DNA from: a bacterium
GTDB lineage: Bacteria; Patescibacteriota; UBA1384; VFKW01
Direction of reading: 5' to 3'
DNA length: 49,410 bases
Assembly: GCA_030647355.1 (NCBI GenBank)
Contig: JAUSIS010000008.1
Coordinates: 1 to 49,410, forward strand
Shown here: positions 1 to 7,691 of the stretch, piece after piece
Position numbering within the stretch: the first letter of the stretch is position 1
Layout of the letters: each line of letters opens with the position of its first letter
Made by a program: the position numbers and the translations under genes
The notes under the pieces: generated by a model
The model's database searches: none
Told to the model about the DNA's origin: nothing
The model's input: the letters and a program-made list of their open reading frames with translations, nothing else

Positions 1-1289
1 GCGGCTTGATTTAAGGATTTTACGAACTCACGAGCCGGTTCGAGCCAAGACAATCCTTTTGTCTCAAAGTCGGTTATTTTCTCGGAAAGCGAGAGCTTTT
101 GAGAAACTAGACTTTGTTTTTTGGCGGCGTATTCTTCTGTGGATAAAGCGTCGTCTAAATAGACATCAAGGAGTTTTACTAACTTTGTTTCTATGTTCGT
201 TAATTGTTCTTTCAGAACACTAACCTCGACTTGCGCGTCCTCTCGCGCTTTATCCTGCTCACTGTCCAACGCCACCAAAACTTTTTCGGTGTTTTGGCTC
301 GATAAAGAAACTTTTTGAAGATAAGAAGTGATTTGCTCGGTTAGGGCTTCTTCGCGGAGGTAATGCTTTTCTTGGCAAAGACCTTTCTTTTTCGTACATC
401 GGTAATAGTTATGACCTTTTTGTCTTTCGGCAGTTATTGAGCAACCACACGAAGCACATTTCAAGAGGCCAAGAAAAGCAAAATCACTTTTATGAGATTC
501 CTGCACTTTCCCTCGTTTACTCATCACTTCTTGGCAAGTATCAAAAAGTTTCTTTGAAATTAACGGCTCGTGTTGTCCCTCAAAAATTTCCCCTTTCCAT
601 TTCATCAAGCCAAGATAGAAAATATTTTGTAGATTTTTTTGGATATTGGCGATAACAAGCGGTTTGCCGAGATTACCGACCAAACCATTTTCTCTGCACC
701 AATTTGCGAGAGGGTGAAGCGTATATGCTCCGGTGGCATACATTTCGAACATCTTACGAACCTTTGGTGCTTTCTCACTATCAACATCAATCCCGCGCGT
801 TTTAGGGTTGTTTAGGTAGCCCACCGGAGCCCAGCCGGGCCAAGTGCCATTGCGTATTTTTTGGCGTAGCCCTCACTTCACATTCTCTCGCAAATTATCT
901 ACAAAATATTTTGATTGACCGAACGATATATTGAGCATAAATAATCCTTGTGGTGTGGGCTCAAACCAAAAAGTCGGAAATTTGAGGGCCTTAATCAAGC
1001 CGCGATCTACGAAATGGATTATTTTGCCACCATCAACGCTATTGCGAGCGAGGCGGTCGGGGTGCCAAGAAATAATCCCGTCTGCTTTTCCTCTCTCAAT
1101 CAATAACAACATTTCTGCGAATTTAATTCGCCCGGGTTCTTTTGCGGTTTTGGCTTCCTGAAAGGAAGCGACAATTTCAAGTTCTTCTTTGGCGGCATAC
1201 TCTTGCAACTCTACGAGTTGCGCCTCAATACTTAAAATCTGCCTATCGTCTTCTTCGGTGCTCTTGCGAGCGTACAGTATGTATTTCAT
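1..1289 (-). pseudogene. Large serine recombinase with one in-frame TGA; runs off the left edge
   Basis: The first 138 codons encode a serine-recombinase catalytic domain: YARKS with nucleophile Ser10, then the DRLAR motif near residue 80. A TGA at 873-875 stops it. I translated the minus strand beyond this stop and the same frame stays open to the window edge. It encodes the Recombinase domain (GLRQKIRNGTWPG, then PVGYLNNPKTRGIDVD), a zinc ribbon (KCASCGC, then YYRCTKKKGLC) and a coiled-coil tail. Family members normally read KRGLRQK at this point, so the TGA replaces an arginine codon, most simply CGA to TGA. No other lesion is visible, so this is a very recent pseudogene, a read error or a readthrough product. 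Such enzymes integrate and excise phages or conjugative/mobilizable elements, so an element probably lies to the left of the window. Confidence 0.85.
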
Positions 1290-1320
1290 GTTATTTTTTA
1301 ATCATTTGATTTTTTAAGAT

Positions 1321-1348
1321 AAACAGCGTTAGCTGTTTTTTATTTTGC
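1321..1348 (+). terminator. Hairpin followed by T-run, in the recombinase/gtrA gap
   Basis: AAACAGC, loop GTTA and GCTGTTT form a 7-bp stem followed by a T-rich run on the plus strand. No plus-strand gene is seen upstream, so it may insulate the gtrA promoter from antisense transcription of the recombinase. Confidence 0.35.
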
Positions 1349-1353
1349 GATGG

Positions 1354-1382
1354 TTGACGAAACCATTTGCCTATGTTATCAT
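1354..1382 (+). promoter_or_regulatory. Sigma70-type promoter of the gtrA pair
   Basis: TTGACG (1354-1359), a 17-base spacer, then TATCAT (1377-1382). The predicted start near 1389 gives a leader of about 60 bases. The leader contains a 6-bp hairpin (ACTTCG/CGAAGT, about 1393-1410) and a strong AAAGGAGG before the ATG at 1451. Confidence 0.6.
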
Positions 1383-1450
1383 CTACCATTGAACTTCGGT
1401 TCAACGAAGTAGTACATTCCCAAACCAAAAACTGAAAGGAGGAATCCTCA

Positions 1451-1861
1451 ATGCGAACCAAAACGTCTCGCCTCGGGCAAGTCGTGCGGTTCTGCGTTGC
1501 AGGAGCCGCCGGCGTAATTGCCTACTACGTAGCGCTATACGGCCTTACGGAGTACCTCGGAGTCTGGTATGTCGCTTCTGCAGTGATTGGGTTCATCCTA
1601 AACACCGGACTGAACTTTACGCTCCAGAAATTCTGGACGTTCCAGAACAAGGAAACTCACATGGTCGGTCGTCAGCTCGTGCTGTATATCGCCATGACCG
1701 CTTCCTTCCTCATCGGCAACGCCGTCTTTCTGTACCTCATAGTGGAGCACCTGCACATGTGGTACATCGGAGCACAGATGATTCTCACTGTGGTCATTTC
1801 CATTTTGAGCTTCATCATCTCCGGCAAAATCTTCAAGTCAGAAAGCGGAGGTGTGAAATGA
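1451..1861 (+). CDS. GtrA-family four-helix membrane protein
   Basis: This 136-residue protein has four hydrophobic segments (about residues 10-30, 38-58, 72-95 and 102-125). It carries the typical GtrA pattern: FCVAGAAGVIAYYVALYGL at the start, then GFILNTGLNFTLQKFWTFQ in the middle. GtrA-like proteins are thought to move or flip polyprenyl-linked sugars across the membrane for surface polysaccharide modification; the substrate cannot be read here. The start is supported by AAAGGAGG about 8 bases upstream. The gene overlaps the next one by ATGA, so the two are translationally coupled. Base composition is much richer than the core genes: bases 1501-1560 contain 36 G/C of 60. This suggests transfer from another lineage. 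Confidence 0.8.
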   Translation: MRTKTSRLGQVVRFCVAGAAGVIAYYVALYGLTEYLGVWYVASAVIGFILNTGLNFTLQKFWTFQNKETHMVGRQLVLYIAMTASFLIGNAVFLYLIVEHLHMWYIGAQMILTVVISILSFIISGKIFKSESGGVK

Positions 1862-2331
1862 GTGACAGGGCGCGTGAACTTCTAGAGCTTCTGTACTTGC
1901 CGGAAGCTGTCTATCTCCAAGAGGTGGTGGACTACTCGGCGGAACGGAAGTCGGTAAGGGGGCGATTCTCTGTACCACGTTCCCACTCATACACTCGCCA
2001 GCCGATTGAATATGTGACGGCGGAGCAGTACGTCCGTTGTCTCTCGCAACTCTCGTATGTCGTAGTCGGCTTCCTGATTCAAGACAAAGTTGCCGACTTT
2101 GACTTCGCGGACCTCGAGACGTTCAAACGGCTTATGGTCGAGTGCAAGATGTGGTTCCGGCGGAGCGACCTCCGCTACCTCAAGAACATCACGAAAGGAA
2201 CGGACTTCGAGTTGTCGTTAACCTTGAAAGAGGTTCGGACGCTCCGAGTGTTCTCAATCTGTGTTCTCGAGATCAGCGGTGTCATCCGTGGCGAACTCGA
2301 GTTTGTTGCCCCACTCAATAACAAGGGGTAA
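1858..2331 (+). CDS. FcoT-like hot-dog thioesterase family protein (tentative)
   Basis: 157 residues from the ATG that overlaps the gtrA stop (ATGA). A longer upstream frame exists but lies inside gtrA and is not credible. The pattern LLELLYLPEAVYLQEVVDYS, GRFSVP, SQLSYVVVGFLI, WFRRSD and finally GELEFVAPLN resembles, block by block, the fatty acyl-CoA thioesterase FcoT as I remember it: a single hot-dog domain with a NQLAY-like central helix and a GE-E-AALN-like last strand. The match is from memory, so the function is tentative; acyl-CoA or acyl-ACP hydrolysis is possible. It is co-transcribed with gtrA and shares its high GC. A terminator follows within 5 bases. Confidence 0.55.
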   Translation: MSDRARELLELLYLPEAVYLQEVVDYSAERKSVRGRFSVPRSHSYTRQPIEYVTAEQYVRCLSQLSYVVVGFLIQDKVADFDFADLETFKRLMVECKMWFRRSDLRYLKNITKGTDFELSLTLKEVRTLRVFSICVLEISGVIRGELEFVAPLNNKG

Positions 2332-2333
2332 CC

Positions 2334-2372
2334 GGGCGCTTCTCCTCGTGGAGTCGCGCCCTTTTCTTTTTA
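2334..2372 (+). terminator. Rho-independent terminator of the gtrA pair
   Basis: GGGCGC (2334-2339) pairs with GCGCCC (2356-2361). An inner CTCC/GGAG stem closes on a TCGT loop, and TTTTCTTTTT follows. Confidence 0.85.
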
Positions 2373-2864
2373 TAAATTTCAAAGAACAAAGAATTTGTCG
2401 CCGAAACTGAAATTTGCTAAAATTTCAGTAGTTCGCTCCCCGAATTCTTGGATTTATGCCGCCAGAGAAAAACTGGAAATTGTTAAGGTTCAAGAATTCG
2501 GGCGGGCGGGTTTTCTTCGGCCTGACGGCCGAAATAAATTCGAGCTATTTTCAAAATACTGCACAATTAAAGAATCTACCTCAATACCATGTAGGTAGAT
2601 TCTTTAATTGGGGACTCAAAGGGAAGTTGAGCGCATCCAGTGGATGTTTCGTCATTTTATATAGATCGGCGGAGCCGAATTCATCTTATGTCAGGCCGCC
2701 CTGATTCTCCGGCAAAGCCGGAGACGGCCGACAAAGGCGAGCGAATTTAGCGAGTCTCTTCTTTAATTCCCTAGTTATCCACAGTCTCTAACTGGTTAGC
2801 CCTTATGTATATATCAAGATTAAGTATATTAATCATACCGACTTTACGGAAGGGGTGAACTTAG
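2373..2864. other. Gene-free spacer packed with perfect inverted repeats
   Basis: No convincing gene. Perfect hairpins found by eye: CTGAAATTT/AAATTTCAG (2407-2428, loop GCTA); CCCGAATTCTTG/CAAGAATTCGGG (2439-2450 with 2491-2502); TTCGGCC/GGCCGAA (2516-2533); an 18-bp arm pair (2564-2610); TCTCCGGC/GCCGGAGA (2706-2724, loop AAA). Two short overlapping frames here are only read across these repeats. The end of the spacer carries a lone TTATCCACA (2775-2783) and a small GATTAA/TTAATC dyad (about 2819-2835), just upstream of the next gene's GGAAGGGGTGA Shine-Dalgarno. Confidence 0.7.
2564..2610. repeat. 18-bp perfect inverted repeat with 11-base loop
   Basis: CAATTAAAGAATCTACCT at 2564-2581 is the exact reverse complement of 2593-2610, with loop CAATACCATGT. 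It is the longest perfect hairpin I found in the window. It lacks a T-run long enough for an ordinary terminator. It could be an element end pair, a processing site or the core of a small RNA. Confidence 0.85.
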
Positions 2865-3338
2865 ATGTCGGATGACAAATTGCCAAACGGGGCATGGTGG
2901 GGAATTCCGAATCAGGTCCTATGCTTTAATGTTCAAAAGGTTCCGGCATCTTGGTTCATCAGTGAACTATATAAACTCAACAATCCAATGTTGATCCGGA
3001 GCAGAGTCGTACTCATTCAAACCGATGAGACTCGCTACGAGGGATTGAATCCTGCCGAAGTGACTTATATTGGAGGAGATCCTGAGCAAACAACCTTCTT
3101 CAGCATCAGAGTGGTCTGTATCGGAGTCCGGAAAAACCTTGAAAATCGGAAAAAGGTCATCATCTGCTACCGCTTTTCAAGCGATCCAGGGCTCGAACTT
3201 CTTCAAGAGAAGAGGCTTCGGGATAAGTTAGCTGAACTGCAAGATGCTTGTACTAAAAACGCGAAAATCGTGCCTCCATCCACCGCAACCTATGGCGTTC
3301 TTCCTGGCATCATCGAGCAGCTGGTAACTGATAACTAA
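2865..3338 (+). CDS. Orphan protein of unknown function in a GC-richer cassette
   Basis: 157 residues starting MSDDKLPNGAWWGIPNQVL. There is no signal peptide or membrane segment, and I do not recognise the family. The middle is beta-rich (LIRSRVVLIQTDETRYEGL, then FFSIRVVCIGV and KKVIICYRF). A charged amphipathic helix (LLQEKRLRDKLAELQDA) follows, then a short tail. The start is set by GGAAGGGGTGA about 6 bases upstream. It has its own terminator, which overlaps the end of the convergent def-fmt gene. Composition is above its neighbours (3001-3060: 31 G/C of 60), as for the other cassette genes. No function is proposed. Confidence 0.7.
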   Translation: MSDDKLPNGAWWGIPNQVLCFNVQKVPASWFISELYKLNNPMLIRSRVVLIQTDETRYEGLNPAEVTYIGGDPEQTTFFSIRVVCIGVRKNLENRKKVIICYRFSSDPGLELLQEKRLRDKLAELQDACTKNAKIVPPSTATYGVLPGIIEQLVTDN

Positions 3339-3346
3339 GTTCCCTA

Positions 3347-3371
3347 TGGGCCCTCGGGCCCTTATTTTTTA
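3347..3371 (+). terminator. Terminator of the orphan gene
   Basis: GGGCC, loop CTCG and GGCCC (3348-3361) are followed by TTATTTTTTA. The T-run reaches the stop codon of the convergent def-fmt gene. Confidence 0.8.
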
Positions 3372-4754
3372 TCTCAATTTATCAGGCAAATTGCCTTTAT
3401 ATCCTCGCTTAAAATCTTCCCAATTAGTCGTTTTCTTGCCCTCTAACTGCACTTCCCCCGGCACTAACTTTCCGTCTTCTAAGTGGGCTTTATGAATAAT
3501 CAATCTCTGCCCGCTCTCTTTGCTTTTTTCTTTTTTATCTTTAATTTTGAGCATTACAAATGCTCTTGGCCATGGATCATATGCCCGTATCTTCCTTTCT
3601 ATCATCCCTATCGGTTCATTCCAATTTATTTCTCCATCCTCTTTGCGGATAATTTTAGTATAAGTCGCTTTTACGTCATCTTGCGGTTCAGGCTGAACCC
3701 TATTGCCAAGATACAGAGGCAATGTTTTAATTAACAACTTTGCGCCCTCAATTGCCAATCGTGAACTTAGGGTTTCAGTCGTCGCATCCGACTCTAAAGC
3801 ATATTCCTTTTGCCAAATAATACCGCCCATATCCATTTTTTCATCCATTTTCATTATCGTAACACCGGTTTTTTCCTCTCCGGCTAATATTGCTCCTTGG
3901 ATAGGACTTGCCCCGCGATACTTTGGCAGGAGCGATGGATGGATATTAATTGCTCCATAACCCGGAATTCCTAATACTTTTTCACTTAGAATCTTTCCAT
4001 AAGCACAAACCACTATATAATCCGGGTCTAATTTTTCCACAATCTCTTCAATTTCGCTGTTAGTCTCCGGCTGGAATACTGGCAAACCAAATTCTTGAGC
4101 AATAGTCTTTATTACAGGGGACGCTATCGCCTGGTTTCTACCCGCTGGCTTATCGGTTTCTGTGATTACTCCAACTACATTTAGGTTGTTAGTAATTAAC
4201 GCCTCCAGAGTAGGTGCGGCAAATGCTGGTGTTCCCATAAAAACACATCTTAAATTATTATAGTGTTTCAAATTCTTTATATCTTTCACATGGTCGGTAA
4301 ACAAAACCCCACCTAAATGGTCAATTTCATGCTGAAGGACTCGAGCCAGCAAACCTTTTGCCCGAACTTTGATCGCTTTACCAGATATATCCTGGGCGGA
4401 AACATTAACTTCCTTTGGCCTTGTAACGTCAATTTCCAATCCCGGCAGAGATAGACATCCTTCAGGCATTGTACATTTCTCGCTGGAAAATTTAGTAACA
4501 ATCGGATTAATCAGAACTATTAATGGAAATGGTTTATCGCTATTTGTATCTTTTTCTCGTGGTATATACTCTAAAACGATCATCCTCTTTGATTCTCCGA
4601 TCTGCGGTGCTGCCAATCCTACCCCATCATACTGCCTCATTATACTCACCATTTGAGATGACAATTGTTGTAATTCAAAATCAAAAGAAGTTACTCTCTT
4701 TGCCTTTTCCCGAAGTATTTTTGCAGGGATTGTTATTATTTCTTTTGCTTTCAT
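3369..4754 (-). CDS. def-fmt: Peptide deformylase / methionyl-tRNA formyltransferase fusion
   Basis: One 461-residue frame carries both enzymes that handle the initiator formyl group. Residues 1-165 are peptide deformylase with all three metal motifs: GVGLAAPQ (44-51), EGCLS (98-102) and HEIDH (142-146). Residues 168-461 are Fmt: FMGTP (172-176), the folate-site block NIHPSLLPKYRG (270-281) and Asp308 in MDMGG. The Asn270-His272-Asp308 spacing equals that of the E. coli catalytic triad Asn106-His108-Asp144. The linker is only about 10 residues. No Shine-Dalgarno precedes the internal TTG or Met codons, so I read it as a real fusion. Fmt formylates Met-tRNA before initiation; Def removes the formyl group from new chains. 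priA lies 41 bases upstream, as in the common priA-def-fmt order. The C-terminal Fmt domain looks somewhat short. Confidence 0.93.
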   Translation of the reverse strand: MKAKEIITIPAKILREKAKRVTSFDFELQQLSSQMVSIMRQYDGVGLAAPQIGESKRMIVLEYIPREKDTNSDKPFPLIVLINPIVTKFSSEKCTMPEGCLSLPGLEIDVTRPKEVNVSAQDISGKAIKVRAKGLLARVLQHEIDHLGGVLFTDHVKDIKNLKHYNNLRCVFMGTPAFAAPTLEALITNNLNVVGVITETDKPAGRNQAIASPVIKTIAQEFGLPVFQPETNSEIEEIVEKLDPDYIVVCAYGKILSEKVLGIPGYGAINIHPSLLPKYRGASPIQGAILAGEEKTGVTIMKMDEKMDMGGIIWQKEYALESDATTETLSSRLAIEGAKLLIKTLPLYLGNRVQPEPQDDVKATYTKIIRKEDGEINWNEPIGMIERKIRAYDPWPRAFVMLKIKDKKEKSKESGQRLIIHKAHLEDGKLVPGEVQLEGKKTTNWEDFKRGYKGNLPDKLR

Positions 4755-4795
4755 GATGATTATATTTTACCTTAAAAATCGGCAAAATTCAATTG

Positions 4796-6628
4796 TTAAA
4801 GCAAACTTTCGGGATCAATTGTTACTTTAATCTTTTCTCCAAATAACAGGTTTCGTATTTGCTCTATCTTGGATTCTTTCCGTAGCTTAATTATAATTTG
4901 GAATTTATAATTTCCCCTCTCCTTTGAAAAATATCCAGGCACAGGCCCGATAATTTCTTCCCTTGGAACGATTTTACTTAACTCGCTATGCAATCGCCCA
5001 ATCCTTTTCATCGCTTTTTCTTTATCAGTATCACCTAGCTCAATTTTTAATATATGTCCATAAGGCGGGTATAGATTAGCCAATCTCTCTTTCAGCAACT
5101 CTCTAAGAAAATATTTATATCTATTTTGGCTAAAAGCTTGATAAATAAGCAGGTCGGTATTATTAGCTTGAATCAGCATCTTTTTTTTGGTAATCATTGC
5201 CAGTCGAAGCATTGTATAAAAAGCAATTTCGCTAGCACTATAATCAGGCTTAGTTAAGAAAAAATCACTGTTTATTACAGCCGATATATATGGTCGAATC
5301 CCCCAGCGAAATATAGCTTGAGTTGAAACATAAATAGCCGCATTTGGAAGTTTTGAAAGCTTGGTGTCCTTGTCCAAATTTATCACTTCATACCGTCCTT
5401 TTGTAATCTGCTTTATCTGTTGTCCTATTTTTTCTACACCAGATCCGACGGTTTCTATATTATTACTCTTGCAAATTGGGCATGAAGTTATTCCCTGTGT
5501 TTTGTAATTGCATAAATAACATACTAATAACTCCTTCTCATGCCGCGCTAACGATACATCGCAATTAGGACAAACAAACTCATAACCGCAATCTGCGCAT
5601 CGTGTTCTTGAACCGAGCCCCTTCTTCGGCACCAATATGACCATCGTTTCTCTATGGTCTATGGTTTCTTCAATTGCTTGAGCAAGTTCAATCGAGATAT
5701 TACTCTTTTCCTTATTCATATCCACTAAACTTATTTTGCATTGCGGCTGCGATAATTTATCATTAACTGGATGGATTGTACCTGCTTTAATCTCTACTAA
5801 TTGCCTCAAGCTTGGTATTATATCTCCTTCCACTATTTGGATACCAAACTGTGTCTGCCAATAATGCGCTACTTCGTTCGAGCGATAAGCTGGTGCCTGC
5901 TCTTCAACATGCCCACTGTTGCTTGCTTCATCTATAATAATTGTGCGGACATTCGCAGGCATATTTAAGAGAATCATCCGGCTTCCAATCACTAAATCAT
6001 ATTTGCCGCTGCGGATCGCTAGCCATTTTTGCCATCTTTTTTTTACGCTTTCGCCCGAGTAATAAGACATTGTTTTGTATTGGGAAAGGATCCCCCCCGA
6101 TTGTCTAATGAAACTCCGCATGAGATTGAGATCTGGAAAAATAATCCAAGTTGTTTTCTTGGATTTTGCATTATCCTTGATAATTTCCCAATAATATTTA
6201 TAGCGATTCTCTGAGCTATCAATTAATAACTTTGATTGCAAGTTAGTCTTGTTTTTCTGTAGTTCCTCGACACTACCTTCGGTATAAGAATCATGTTTCG
6301 GCACAGGGGGCAATATAGAAAACAATGATTCGCTCCAACTTGAAAAATATTTTTGCGCCAACCACTTCGAAAACTCTATCTCCCAAAGACTGAATCTAAA
6401 CTGTTTTTGGAGCACTCGTTTTATATTTTTAATTTCTCCTCGCAAACCTTTTGGCAACGTTTTCGAAAAACCGACGATAATTCCTTCCACCATTCTATTT
6501 GTACCAAAAGGCACTTCCACTATTGATCCTATATGTGTATCAAATAGAAACTCTGGCTTGATTCCATAAGTAAAAACATCGTCCCATTGTTTGGTCTTTT
6601 GGTTAACTAAAACCCTAGCAAATTGCAT
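4796..6628 (-). CDS. priA: PriA-like primosomal protein with degenerate helicase motifs
   Basis: 610 residues, against about 730 in E. coli. The N-terminal DNA-binding part (MQFARVLVNQKTKQWDDVFTY, VEVPFGTNRMVEGIIVG) and the eight-cysteine zinc module (Cys 344, 347, 353, 356, 370, 373, 384, 387) are clear. The ATPase motifs are not. The Walker A region around 135-150 reads LLIDSSENRYKYYWEI with no GxxGxGKT. The DEEH box is DEAS (233-236). The GSATPS block is EGDIIPS, and the C-terminal QVAGRAGR arginine finger is lost. The protein probably keeps the fork-binding and primosome role but cannot be an active helicase. Similar decayed PriA proteins are known in actinobacteria. GAGGAC precedes the ATG. 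Confidence 0.88.
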   Translation of the reverse strand: MQFARVLVNQKTKQWDDVFTYGIKPEFLFDTHIGSIVEVPFGTNRMVEGIIVGFSKTLPKGLRGEIKNIKRVLQKQFRFSLWEIEFSKWLAQKYFSSWSESLFSILPPVPKHDSYTEGSVEELQKNKTNLQSKLLIDSSENRYKYYWEIIKDNAKSKKTTWIIFPDLNLMRSFIRQSGGILSQYKTMSYYSGESVKKRWQKWLAIRSGKYDLVIGSRMILLNMPANVRTIIIDEASNSGHVEEQAPAYRSNEVAHYWQTQFGIQIVEGDIIPSLRQLVEIKAGTIHPVNDKLSQPQCKISLVDMNKEKSNISIELAQAIEETIDHRETMVILVPKKGLGSRTRCADCGYEFVCPNCDVSLARHEKELLVCYLCNYKTQGITSCPICKSNNIETVGSGVEKIGQQIKQITKGRYEVINLDKDTKLSKLPNAAIYVSTQAIFRWGIRPYISAVINSDFFLTKPDYSASEIAFYTMLRLAMITKKKMLIQANNTDLLIYQAFSQNRYKYFLRELLKERLANLYPPYGHILKIELGDTDKEKAMKRIGRLHSELSKIVPREEIIGPVPGYFSKERGNYKFQIIIKLRKESKIEQIRNLLFGEKIKVTIDPESLL

Positions 6629-6665
6629 AATGTCCTCAGCACCACCATATAATATGGCAAGCGCT

Positions 6666-6695
6666 TTGACAATTAAATTGTTTTTCTTATATAGA
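6666..6695 (+). promoter_or_regulatory. Possible promoter for ferredoxin
   Basis: TTGACA (6666-6671), an 18-base spacer, then TATAGA (6690-6695), about 65 bases before the ferredoxin ATG. A second -10-like TATTATAAT lies nearer the gene. Confidence 0.45.
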
Positions 6696-6760
6696 TTACT
6701 CTTTTACCCTCTATCAAGCTATGGTATATTATAATTACATTAATTAATCGGAAGGAAACA

Positions 6761-6949
6761 ATGGCTCTGCGAGTTGATAAAGAAAAATGCATCGGCTGTA
6801 TGACTTGTGTCTCGATGTTCCCTAATAATTTTAAAATCGGTGAGGATGGCAAGTCAGAAGTTATTTCCCAGGATAATCTAACCGAAGAACAGATTAAAAC
6901 GGCTATCAGTAGCTGTCCGGCAGGCGCCATATTGTCTGTTGATAAATAA
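6761..6949 (+). CDS. Small single-cluster [4Fe-4S] ferredoxin
   Basis: 62 residues. Cys10, Cys13 and Cys16 (CIGCMTC) with Cys52 in SCPAGAI give one complete [4Fe-4S] binding site, so this is the one-cluster type rather than the 2x[4Fe-4S] clostridial type. The remainder is acidic, as expected of a soluble electron carrier. Its redox partner is not in the window. GGAAGGAAACA precedes the ATG. It stands alone, divergent from priA. A minus-strand frame across it is only a shadow. Confidence 0.9.
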   Translation: MALRVDKEKCIGCMTCVSMFPNNFKIGEDGKSEVISQDNLTEEQIKTAISSCPAGAILSVDK

Positions 6950-7022
6950 AACTATCCCGCCCTAGCTATTAGAATTTTTTCTATAGTGCTATGATGGATA
7001 TACAAATAATAGGGAGGGGGTT

Positions 7023-7688
7023 ATGCAGAGACATCATTATAAATTTAAAATGAGAAAGAAAATTAAACAATTAATTCTAGTCTGTTTTTTACTGGTTGTT
7101 GTTATATCGGCCTACTTTGCTATACCAAAATATCTCGGAGCTTCAATCTACCCGCTCTCCTATCAAAATGAAATTATCGCCAGCAGTAAAGAATTTTCAG
7201 TTGATCCAAATTTCATTGCTGCGGTTATACTTACCGAGAGCCGATTTCGTCCTGACGCTCATTCTGGAGTAGGAGCGATCGGCTTGATGCAGATTATGCC
7301 TGCAACAGGCGCCGGTATTGCCAAGCAGCTGGGAGATAAAGACTTTACTACAAGTAAGCTCTATGAACCAGCCCGTAACATACGATATGGAACATATTAT
7401 TTGAAGCAACAGTTGGATAAGTATGGCGGTAATGAAAGCTTAGTTTTAATGCATTATAATGGCGGCCCGAGAGCGGTTAACAGCTATCGAACTCGAGGTG
7501 TTCTGCCCCGCGAAACACAAGGTTTTGTTCGAAAAGTAACAGGTAGTAAAAATATGTATGAAACCATCTACGGAGAATGGTGGAAACCGAAAGAAAAATT
7601 TATTCCACTCGACGATCCATCTCAAAAGCCCACCTTAAACGTAAGAGAATTCTGGCGTGCTCTGATTGCTCCTAAGGGAGGCTGGTGA
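7023..7688 (+). CDS. Membrane-anchored lytic transglycosylase (SLT domain)
   Basis: 221 residues. A short basic N-terminus is followed by one membrane anchor (about 14-34), placing the enzyme outside the cytoplasmic membrane. The soluble-lytic-transglycosylase fold is shown by catalytic Glu72 in TESRF, the GLMQIMPATG block (about 87-96), NIRYGTYYLKQQL and the substrate-groove NGGPRAV. It cleaves the MurNAc-GlcNAc bond with anhydro ring formation. GGGAGGGGG precedes the ATG. The gene ends 3 bases before alaS, whose Shine-Dalgarno lies inside its last codons, so the two are probably co-transcribed. Confidence 0.92.
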   Translation: MQRHHYKFKMRKKIKQLILVCFLLVVVISAYFAIPKYLGASIYPLSYQNEIIASSKEFSVDPNFIAAVILTESRFRPDAHSGVGAIGLMQIMPATGAGIAKQLGDKDFTTSKLYEPARNIRYGTYYLKQQLDKYGGNESLVLMHYNGGPRAVNSYRTRGVLPRETQGFVRKVTGSKNMYETIYGEWWKPKEKFIPLDDPSQKPTLNVREFWRALIAPKGGW

Positions 7689-7691
7689 TCT

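Noticed and set aside
873-875. TGA read as a sense codon (code 25 or 4)
   Set aside because: TGA ends several well-defined genes here, and the expected residue is Arg, not Gly or Trp.
2395-2704. Two short overlapping open frames in the hairpin region
   Set aside because: They run across inverted repeats, have no ribosome site and no protein-like composition.
2775-2783. TTATCCACA, a perfect DnaA box, near an AT-rich stretch
   Set aside because: Only one other copy was noticed (reverse, about 138-146, inside the recombinase gene); no dnaA or dnaN is near, so there is no case for an origin.
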